From NCBI GenBank assembly GCA_016719785.1, contig JADJYJ010000003.1:496001-560000 (forward strand): a stretch of DNA of 64,000 bases, written 5' to 3'. The translations under genes were made by a program, and so were the position numbers. This document shows positions 54,709 to 62,500 of the stretch, one piece after another (the first letter of the stretch is position 1; every line of letters begins with the position of its first letter). Below the pieces are notes generated by a model. That model ran no database searches and was not told the DNA's origin. It worked only from the letters and a program-made list of their open reading frames with translations. Origin of the DNA: Candidatus Amarolinea dominans. GTDB taxonomy: Bacteria; Chloroflexota; Anaerolineae; SSC4; Amarolineaceae.

Positions 54709-54996
54709 TACGAACCTCCTTCGGCTCTGTTTCTTGACTCAATTTCTGATAAGCGGCTTTCAGTCTGTGCATGGCATCTCGATGGGCTTGGCGTTCCATC
54801 CGTACTCGCCATTCTGTTTTTGCTTTCATTGGCTGCCTCCTGAATTTCGCCTCATGACTTTATTCAGGATAGCACATTTCAGCCACCGTAACTTCAGCGT
54901 TCTCGCTTGCGCCCGAAACAGATAGGAAGTTCTATTCGATTGTCAAAGTGCAAGTCCCTTCTCTTCACCACCTTCTTGTCGTTTGTAACCATAACG
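53149..54996. mobile_element. Serine-recombinase mobile element with inverted ends
   Basis: The 1.85-kb segment is bounded by imperfect inverted repeats of 21 bp with two mismatches; the core TGGTTTCAAACGACAA is at 53154-53169 and its counterpart TTGTCGTTTGTAACCA at 54976-54991. Both flanks are ACGC-type repeat: AACGCAAAGACG on the left and CCAAGACGCC on the right join into an uninterrupted repeat if the element is removed. For a large serine recombinase the inverted ends would be the two attP half-sites and the ACG at each edge the crossover core. Cargo is only a small upstream gene. Confidence 0.65.
54620..54829 (-). CDS. Small gene upstream of the serine recombinase
   Basis: An ATG at 54829 with AGGAGG six bases upstream opens a 69-codon frame. 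The first 45 residues are basic and helical (WRVRMERQAHRDAMHRLKAAYQKLSQETEP). The rest overlaps the recombinase gene in another frame and is rich in Cys and Gly. A small leader gene before such recombinases is common, but the overlap is long, so the true stop may have been lost to a base error. Confidence 0.5.
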   Translation of the reverse strand: MKAKTEWRVRMERQAHRDAMHRLKAAYQKLSQETEPKEVRNETDSCVVCPCFDATPGRGGHDSQPGGGD

Positions 54997-55018
54997 CCAA
55001 GACGCCAAGACGCACTCA
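54991..55018. repeat. ACGC-type short repeat
   Basis: TAACGCCAAGACGCCAAGACGC continues the repeat found left of the serine-recombinase element at about 53118-53150. Other blocks are at 43621-43655, 43965-44003 and 59432-59468. The unit is about nine bases, ACGCMAAGR. Confidence 0.75.
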
Positions 55019-55021
55019 CGC

Positions 55022-55159
55022 AACCTGCTTCAGCAGGTTTAGCGTATCAGACGCCGAATTCATTCGGCGGGCCGTATCAGACGCCGAATTCATTCGGCGG
55101 GCCGTATCAGACGCCGAATTCATTCGGCGGGTTATCAGACGCCGAATTCATTCGGCGGG
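55022..55159 (+). repeat. Two-hairpin repeat with fourfold amplified second hairpin
   Basis: The first stem AACCTGCTTCAGCAGGTT (55022-55039) is followed by a 30-bp unit, GTATCAGA plus the stem CGCCGAATTCATTCGGCG, repeated at 55044, 55074, 55104 and, slightly shortened, at about 55132. The array enters the 3' end of the regulator gene on the other strand and supplies its last codons and stop. Confidence 0.9.
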
Positions 55160-58100
55160 CTTGCGTTACCGGCGCGGCCATCACGGCCCGGTTCTCGGCC
55201 ACGTTGTGCAGGAACGCCCGTCGCCACGCCGCGTCGCTGATTCTGTCTGCTCGCAGCAGCACCTCGCGACAGCCGGCTGCAAGCACCGCGACCGCTGAGA
55301 TGCCGGGATTTCCGACTTGAGCCAGAACATCGGCGACGCACACATAAACCCAGGCGGGGGAACTGAACCCGTCGGTTCCCTGCTCACACAGGTACTCCCA
55401 AACATCCATCGTCAACTGCCGCGCCGCTTCTGGCTGACCCAGGGCCAATAGCACGCGCGCCTCGGTCGCCTGCGCTTCGATCTTGTCCGGCTCAACCCCT
55501 AGCTCGGCAAAACCCAGACGGGCCGCTGCCAGGTCTCCTGCTGCGGGGACCAGGTCGCCCATTTCCTCATGCATGTAGCCCAGATAGGCCCGGCAGACGG
55601 CCTGACCAAACGCATCGCCGGTCGCCGCATACTCCTGCAGTGCGGCCTCTTCCATCTGAATCGCTGTGGCCAGGTCACCGCTGCGCCAATGCACGAAGCC
55701 CAGGTTGACCATCTGATAGGCTTGATGGCGGCCTATTCCGGTCAGATTCGCCAGTTCCAGACCGGCCTCCAGCGCGTCACGGGCCTCGCTGTACAGTCCC
55801 AACTGCGCGAAGGCGAAGCCGAGGTGCCCGTGATACTGACATTCCAGGTCGAGATGACGGTTCTGGCTGCGACGGGCCGCGTGCAGGCTCTGCGTGAGGA
55901 TTTGCGCAGCATGGGCAAGATCACCGTTCTCGAAATAGTAAAGCGCCACGGCCGCCATCGCGTACGAGCGAATGTCATCCTCACCGATCGTCTGCGCCAG
56001 GGCCAGTGTTTCTGCCACGACCGACCGCAGCGCAGATCGCTCACCCAGGCGCAGCAAGGCTGTGACTTTGTACGCCAGCGCTTCCACCGCCAGCGCCGGG
56101 CGTCCGGCGCGCTGCGCGGCCGCGATGGCGGCATCTGCAACTTGCGCCAGTTCTCGATAATCGGCCTGCGATGAGACGTAGCGCGCATGGCGCAGGTGCG
56201 CTTGGCTGCGGCGGCCGTCGTCATCGAGCTGTTCGGCCAATGCCAGTAGCGCCTCGATGTCGGCCTTCTGTGCGAGCCGCTCTCCGCGAAAACAGAGCGC
56301 CGTCTCCCGCCCCCACAACGCCCGCCAGCGTCGTTCCACATCCCCAGGTTCGATGGTGTCCAACGCGCGGTCGAAGAAATGCCTGGCTTCCAGCGTGGCG
56401 CCCTGTGTCGTCGCGCGCTCGCCGGCCTTCAGCCAGTAGTTCACGGCCTGCGTGACCAGCCCTGCCTGGAGGTAGTGCTCTGCCATCACCTCCAGTTGCG
56501 TCTCGGCGATCTGCGGAAAGCGCGCCGCGTAGGTTTCGGCGATGCGCCGGTGATGGGCCTGCCGGGTCCGCCTCAACAGCGCACCCAGCGCAGCTTCCTG
56601 AATCAGGACATGCTTGAACGCATAGTGCGTCGCCGTCGCAGCGCCGGTCGGTTGGATCAAGCCCGCCGCGGTAAGTGTGGCCAGGTCGGCCCGCAGGCGT
56701 GGTTCATCGAAGGGCACGACGGCAGCCAGCACGGGGTAGGCGAACTCGCGGCCGAGGGCAGCGGCCCAGCCGGCGGTCACTTTGGCCGCGCCCATCCGAT
56801 CCAGACGCGCACGCAGTGAGTCGTGCAACGTGGCCGGGATTGCGCTGGCCGCTGCCGGCGCGCCGCTTTCGAGCAGCGCCCGGGCCAGCTCCTGCACGAA
56901 CAGGGGGACGCCGTCAGCCCGCTCGACCACGCGGCGACGGAGCGCAGCAGGTACGGCCTTATCGCCCACCAGACCGTCCACCAGGCGCTCGGCCTGCCCA
57001 GGGTTCAACGGACCGAGAGTCAGTTGGGTCAGGCGGCTGCGCGGCCGCCAGGGCGGGGTGAAGATGGGCCGATAAGTGAGCAGCGTCAGGCAGGGCAGCG
57101 CGGTCAGCGCGTCCAGCGACGCATCGAGCCAGGCCACCGTCGAAGGGTCGGCCCAGTGCAGATCTTCGATCACCACGACCAGGGGCCGTTGGGCGGCCAG
57201 CCGGCCCAGCAGCGCCACACAGGCCAGGCGCATGCGCTGGCGCTGGTCTTCGGTGATGGTCTGCGGCGCAGGCATCTCTGTGGGCAGGTCGAGCAGCAGC
57301 GCCAGCAGCCAGGTCGCGGTCGGCTGCGCCAGCCCCAGGCGCTCGAACAGATCATCGAGTTTGGCCCGCGGCGCCTGGGCATCGTTGCCCGGCTGCAGAT
57401 CCAGGAACCGTTGGAACATGGCAATGACCGGGTGCAGGCTGGTGTGCTGAAAATGCGGCGTGCAGGCGGTTTCCAGCCAGCGAACGGATGGCGATGCCAC
57501 GCGTTTCAGTTCCCAGACCAGGCGTGACTTGCCGATGCCCGCTTCGCCGGCCAGCGCAACCACCTGGCCCTGCCCCTGCTGCGCCGCTTGCAGGAGCGCG
57601 GTCAACTGCTGCATTTCCGCCTCGCGCCCCACCAGGGGCGGCAGAGACTGGGTTTGCGCCAGCCAGGCCAGCCGGCTGCCCGCTGCGTGTTCGCCGCTGA
57701 TACGAAAAGCGGCCGGGACCGCGCCCGGCCCCGGCTGGCAGTCGAACCAGCCGCGGATCAGGCGCTCCGTGGCCGCGGTCACCCACACGCTGCCCGCTTC
57801 GGCCTGCTGCTGGCAGGCGCGGGCGCGGATGGGCGCCTCTCCCACCATCTCGCGGCCCATCTCCCCTGGCAGAGAAACCATCATGCCGGTGTCAATGCCG
57901 ATGGCGTGGCTGTACCCGTCGCCCGCCGCGACGGCAATCTCCAGGCCGGCGCGCACGGCCCGCTGCGCCGCATCTTCGTACGCGACCGGGTGGCCGAAGT
58001 AGACCAGGCAGGTCAGGCCTTGCCGCGGTTGGCGCTGGCCCCCGCCGCGCGCCAGGGCCCCCGTGCAGTGGGCGCTGCACCGCGCCAGCGCTTCCAAATC

Positions 58101-59015
58101 ATCCTCCGGATCGCCCGCGGCGGCGGCGCGGCGGCGGCCGCACACCATGACCGTGACCTGCCGACGTTCCTCGCCGGGCGCCGCGGCCTGGCCGGCGGCG
58201 ACGCCTGGATCGCGCAGGGCCGCATGCGCCCGAATCCGATCGTGCAGGCCACGGGCCGAGGGCGAGGGCGTCGCGCCGAACTCCGCCGCCAGCAGGCGGC
58301 TGAAGGCGTTGTACTGTTCCAGCGCGACCGCCGTTTGACCCGACGCGGCCAGCGCGGCGATCAGCATGAGCTGCGCCGGCTCGTGCCAGGGCTCCATCGC
58401 CGCCAGGCGGCGGGCAAATTCCTGCGTCTGCTGCGGTTCGCCGCGGCGTTCATGGTAAGCTGCCAGGGAGGCGAGCGCTTCGACGGCCTGCATGTGCAGC
58501 ATTTCCTGCTGCACCACCTGCCATTCCTCGAACGGCACGCTGTCGCGCAGGGAGAAACCGGCCAGCAGTTCGCCGCGATAGAGGTTGGCAGCCTGCTTCA
58601 GCCAGCCGAGGCAGAGGGGGCAGAGATCGTCGTTTTGGTGCTGATGTTGGCGCCGGGCGCGGATCAACTCGGCGAACTCGGCTACGTCGAGCCAATGGTC
58701 GCCCAGGGGGTTGAACTGAATGTCCCGGTTGGTGATCAGGAGGAGGGGCTGCTGGCGGGGGGGCGTTGGCGCGCCGGCTGCGCCCAGGGCGCGGCGCAGG
58801 CGCAGCAGGGTCTGGCTGAGGTTGTGAGCCGCGCGGGTATCCGTGGAGTCGGGCCACAGCAGCGCGGCCAGTTCGTCGCGGCGGTGCGGGCGGTTCGATT
58901 CGACGGCCAGGTAGGCCAGCAGGCCGCGCGCCTTGTCCGCGCCAAAGTCAACGAGCGGTTGGGTATCCAGGCTGGCCTCGAAACCGCCGAACAGGGCAAT
59001 GCGGAGGTGAGACAT
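55107..59015 (-). CDS. SARP/BTAD regulator with degenerate cyclase domain, STAND ATPase and TPR
   Basis: A 1302-residue regulator. A SARP unit occupies residues 1-265 (RIALFGGFEASLD, RRDELAALLWPDS, NLSQTLLRLRRALG, then BTAD helices). Residues about 283-460 have the outline of a class III nucleotide cyclase (RRQVTVMVCG, LTCLVYFGHPVAYEDAAQRAV, AIGIDTGMMVS, GSVWVTAATERLI), but the metal-binding Asp residues are lost, so it is probably a binding domain. The ATPase has Walker A GEAGIGKSRLV near 487 and Walker B LVVVIEDLHWAD near 611, and TPR repeats run from about 830 on. AGGAG precedes the start at 59015. The last 20 or so residues, including NPPNEFGV and the stop, come from the hairpin repeat. 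The divergent promoter at 59151 is its likely target. Confidence 0.85.
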   Translation of the reverse strand: MSHLRIALFGGFEASLDTQPLVDFGADKARGLLAYLAVESNRPHRRDELAALLWPDSTDTRAAHNLSQTLLRLRRALGAAGAPTPPRQQPLLLITNRDIQFNPLGDHWLDVAEFAELIRARRQHQHQNDDLCPLCLGWLKQAANLYRGELLAGFSLRDSVPFEEWQVVQQEMLHMQAVEALASLAAYHERRGEPQQTQEFARRLAAMEPWHEPAQLMLIAALAASGQTAVALEQYNAFSRLLAAEFGATPSPSARGLHDRIRAHAALRDPGVAAGQAAAPGEERRQVTVMVCGRRRAAAAGDPEDDLEALARCSAHCTGALARGGGQRQPRQGLTCLVYFGHPVAYEDAAQRAVRAGLEIAVAAGDGYSHAIGIDTGMMVSLPGEMGREMVGEAPIRARACQQQAEAGSVWVTAATERLIRGWFDCQPGPGAVPAAFRISGEHAAGSRLAWLAQTQSLPPLVGREAEMQQLTALLQAAQQGQGQVVALAGEAGIGKSRLVWELKRVASPSVRWLETACTPHFQHTSLHPVIAMFQRFLDLQPGNDAQAPRAKLDDLFERLGLAQPTATWLLALLLDLPTEMPAPQTITEDQRQRMRLACVALLGRLAAQRPLVVVIEDLHWADPSTVAWLDASLDALTALPCLTLLTYRPIFTPPWRPRSRLTQLTLGPLNPGQAERLVDGLVGDKAVPAALRRRVVERADGVPLFVQELARALLESGAPAAASAIPATLHDSLRARLDRMGAAKVTAGWAAALGREFAYPVLAAVVPFDEPRLRADLATLTAAGLIQPTGAATATHYAFKHVLIQEAALGALLRRTRQAHHRRIAETYAARFPQIAETQLEVMAEHYLQAGLVTQAVNYWLKAGERATTQGATLEARHFFDRALDTIEPGDVERRWRALWGRETALCFRGERLAQKADIEALLALAEQLDDDGRRSQAHLRHARYVSSQADYRELAQVADAAIAAAQRAGRPALAVEALAYKVTALLRLGERSALRSVVAETLALAQTIGEDDIRSYAMAAVALYYFENGDLAHAAQILTQSLHAARRSQNRHLDLECQYHGHLGFAFAQLGLYSEARDALEAGLELANLTGIGRHQAYQMVNLGFVHWRSGDLATAIQMEEAALQEYAATGDAFGQAVCRAYLGYMHEEMGDLVPAAGDLAAARLGFAELGVEPDKIEAQATEARVLLALGQPEAARQLTMDVWEYLCEQGTDGFSSPAWVYVCVADVLAQVGNPGISAVAVLAAGCREVLLRADRISDAAWRRAFLHNVAENRAVMAAPVTQARRMNSASDNPPNEFGV

Positions 59016-59150
59016 CGAACGCTCCTGTGGAATGGTTGGCTGGGAGGGTCGTTCACACGATCAGTTCTATTGGGGCGGCTGAAGGGGCGACCGGCAAGCG
59101 GCCCCATTATAACCGAAAACAGGTGAAAAGCGCAGCCAGTTTGGGCGGCC

Positions 59151-59184
59151 TGGTGAGAGTTTGGTGATACCTCCCTGCTACACT
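59151..59184 (+). promoter_or_regulatory. SARP-type promoter: 11-bp direct repeats before a -10 box
   Basis: TGGTGA occurs at 59151-59156 and again at 59162-59167, a period of 11 bp, and the -10 box TACACT is at 59179-59184. The TTTG that opens the downstream repeat is 19 bp before the first base of the -10 box, exactly as at 29508/29527 in the other SARP locus. No ordinary -35 box is present. The promoter faces away from the SARP gene, which starts 135 bp to the left. Confidence 0.7.
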
Positions 59185-59209
59185 GACCCCGGAACAAGGA
59201 GTGCAGCGC

Positions 59210-59434
59210 ATGATCTCGCAGCCACAGTATGCCTCATACCTGCTACGTTTCAGGCAGGTTCGCAACGACCAACGAATCGTCTGGGCAGCTTCGGTCCAGT
59301 GCATTGCCACGGGCGAACAGCGGCCCTTTGCCGATGTGGAAGACCTCGTGGAGTTCCTGCGCACGGAGTTTGGCGGCCGGGAGGGCGCGGAGGATGCCTT
59401 TCAGCCCCCTCAGATCATCCTCGAGCGCAGGTGA
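59210..59434 (+). CDS. Small conserved protein linked to the SARP locus
   Basis: A 74-residue soluble protein; the ATG at 59210 has AAGGAG eight bases upstream. Its pattern Y-x-S-Y-L-L-R-F ... W ... V ... G-E-x-x-x-F ... L-x-E-F parallels the protein at 31796-32011 along its length. It is the first gene after the SARP-type promoter and precedes the subtilase gene. Both relatives being in operons with a secreted protease-like protein beside a SARP regulator points to a shared role, which remains unknown. Confidence 0.7.
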   Translation: MISQPQYASYLLRFRQVRNDQRIVWAASVQCIATGEQRPFADVEDLVEFLRTEFGGREGAEDAFQPPQIILERR

Positions 59435-59468
59435 TAACGCAAAGACGCAGGGACGCCAGGACGCAAAG
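59432..59468. repeat. ACGC-type short repeat
   Basis: AACGCAAAGACGCAGGGACG and the continuing ACGC units belong to the same dispersed family as the blocks at 53118, 54991 and 43.6-44.0 kb. It separates the small gene from the subtilase gene. Confidence 0.75.
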
Positions 59469-59546
59469 GCAGGAAAATCCGTGTCCATCCGGGTTGATCG
59501 GTGGTCCCGGTTTTCGAGCAACAGTGATAACGCCAGGAGGAACTCA

Positions 59547-62500
59547 ATGAAATCATCCATCAAGAATCTGTCGAAGGCTGCGCTGCTCATCTGTGGCGCG
59601 TGGCTGTTCCTGATAACAACCACGAGCGGGGTGCATGCCCAGGGCAGCGGCGTCAAGCCGATTCGGCTGGTCAGTGGCAACATCATTCCAGACATCGTGA
59701 CGCCCGCTGAAGCCAAAGTCGCGGCCGGCGCCAGCTTCGACGGCAAGACCTTCAAGCTGATCCAGTTCAAGCAAATTCCAGGCGACCGCGAACAGCAGCA
59801 GTGGGCGGCCGCCGGCCTGCTCCTGGTAGACTATCTCCCCGATGACACCTACTTCGCCGTCATCGAACAGGGCTTCGACCTCGACCGCCTGACTGACCAG
59901 GCCGTCACGATCATCGAGGTCGCGGACATCTTCCGCTTCGAGCCGTCGCTGGCCGGCCTGATCGCCCAGGGCGGCGCTACGGACCGGCTGGTGATCAGCT
60001 ACTACACCGACCTGGACGCGGCCACGGTGATGGCCGCCCTGCAGGCCAGGGGCGTCGCCATCCAGGCTCATCGTGACTACTCGCGCCAGTTGGACATCAC
60101 GCTCGATCCGGCGCGGCTGCGCGAGGTTCTGGCGCTGCCGTTCATTCAGTTTGCCGGGCTGCCGCCGGAGGAACCGACGCTGGACGGCTACGATCACCGC
60201 AACGCCAGCGGCCGCGCCAACTACCTGAACACCGGCTACAACAGCCTGAACTACAACGGCGCCGGGGTCGTCGTTGGCATTGGCGAGAGCGGCACAGTGG
60301 ACAGTCTGGTGGATGTCAAAGGCCGGCTGACCGAGATGGAATCAGGGGCTTCGTCCAGTCACAAGATCGGCGTCATGCAGAACGCGGGCGGCGCGGGCAA
60401 TCTCGACCCGTCCAACCGCAACGACGCCTGGGGCGCGACCTTCCTCAGCGTGGTCGGCTCGCCCGATTACGCGGCCCTCTACGCTTCGCACAGCATGCGC
60501 TACACCAACCATTCCTACGGTGTTACGATCAGCGGCGGCTACGATCAATCGGCGCGGGATCATGACCTGCGCATCGTCACCTACCCCAACCACCTCGTCA
60601 TCTACTCCTCAGGCAATTCGGGCGACTCGGCCGGCTACGCCCTACGATGCCTGCTGCACCGGCTGGGCCAACATCACCGGGCAGATGAAACAGAACAAGA
60701 ATCAATTTGCCATCGGCGCGCTCGACTCCGTGGATGCCATCACGTATTTCAGCAGCCGCGGCCCGATGTATGATGGCCGGATTATCCCCCAGTTGGTGAT
60801 CGAAGGCATCGAAGGGACGTCCGACGCGGCGCCCAAAGTTACCGGCGAGGTAGCGATGCTGGCGCAGGTGTACAAGGCCAAGAACAGCGGCAGCGAACCG
60901 CCCTCCTCCCTGCTGCGCGCCATCCTGATGAACACAGCCGATGACCTGGGCAACGCCGGGCCTGATTTCAAGCACGGCTATGGTCGGCCCAACCTGCGCC
61001 GCGCCTACAACGTCATTGATAATGCCCAATTCCTGACCGGTTCCGTCTCCCATGGCGGCACGAACTCCCACACCATCACCGTGCCCGCCAACACCAAACA
61101 GGTGCGCGTGATGATCGTCTGGCCCGATGTGGCCGCCGCCGTGAGCGCCAACCCGGCCATCGTCAACAACCTCGACCTGGTGGCCAAAGACCCGTCCAAC
61201 GTCAGCTACAACCCCTGGGTCCTCGATCATTCCGCCAGCGTGGCGGCGATTAGCGCCGCGGCGACCCGCAGTGTTGACAGCCGCAATACCATCGAACAGG
61301 TGACGCTCGACGACCCCGCCTCGGGCAATTGGACGATGGAGGTGAGTGGAACCAGCGTGCCCACCGGCCCGCAGACCTACTACCTGACCTACGAATTTCT
61401 GACTGATGAGCTGACCATGATGTTCCCGCTGAAGGACCATCGCTTCGTCTCCGGCACGGCCTATCATCTGAAGTGGGACAGCTACGGCGCCAGCGGCACG
61501 TTCAGCCTCGACTACCGGCTGGATGGCGGCAGTTGGACGAGCATCACCAGCGGCTACAGCGCCACGAGTCGCACTTACCAGTGGACCGCTCCCAGCGTGA
61601 CCGGCATTCACACCATCGAGTTCCGGGTGCAGCGCAGCGCCTTGACCGCGACCAGCGATGTGAACTACCTCGGCCCGGCGGCTGAGAACTTCAGGATCTT
61701 CAGCGTCTGCAGCGATGTGGTCATCCTGAAGTGGGGCGCCGTTTCCGGCGCCACCGCCTACAAGGTGTATCGCCTGGGGGCCATGGTCATGGAGGAGGTC
61801 ACTTCCAACATCACGTTCGATGGGGCCAGCGCCACCCTGACCGGGCAGAGCACGGTAAATACCGAATACTATGCCGTGAGTGCCGTGACCGGATCTAACG
61901 AAGGCCAGCGCACCATGGCCGCCGAAAAGGCGCCCGGCGATTACAGTTGCGGCGGCATCAATTGGACCGGCACGGTTTCAACAGACTGGTTCACGGCTGG
62001 CAACTGGTCCTCCAGCAGCGTGCCCACCAGCGCCGACAACGTGACCATCCCCGCAGCGCCGTCCAACCAACCGGCCATCGCTGCCGCGGGAGCGGTCTGC
62101 AACCAGATCACCATCGAGTCCGGCGCCTCGCTGACAATGAACGGTTCGACGGCCTATACCTTGTCTGTGGCGGGAGACTGGATCAACAACGGAACTTTCA
62201 ATCGGGGGATTGGAACGGTTGATTTCAACGGAACCAGTTCCTACCAGGAAATAGCTGGCACATCAACCACGAACTTCAATATCCTTTCGGTGACGAAGGG
62301 CGCCAAGGACAGAATCCTGGAGGCCGCATCGCTGATTACCCTGAACGCTGCCGTTAACCCGCTTGTGCTAACATCAGGCACGTTCAAGCTATCGAGCGCG
62401 TCAACTCTGTTGCCGTTTACATCCGGACCGTCCATAGGCAGTACTGCGGGCTTCTGGAACAATGGGGGCACGATCAATGCCGGCAGTTATAGCTGGACGC

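Noticed and set aside
55044..55159. CRISPR-like array of 30-bp repeats
   Set aside because: The units are directly tandem with no spacers, each is a palindromic hairpin seen elsewhere singly, and no cas genes are near.
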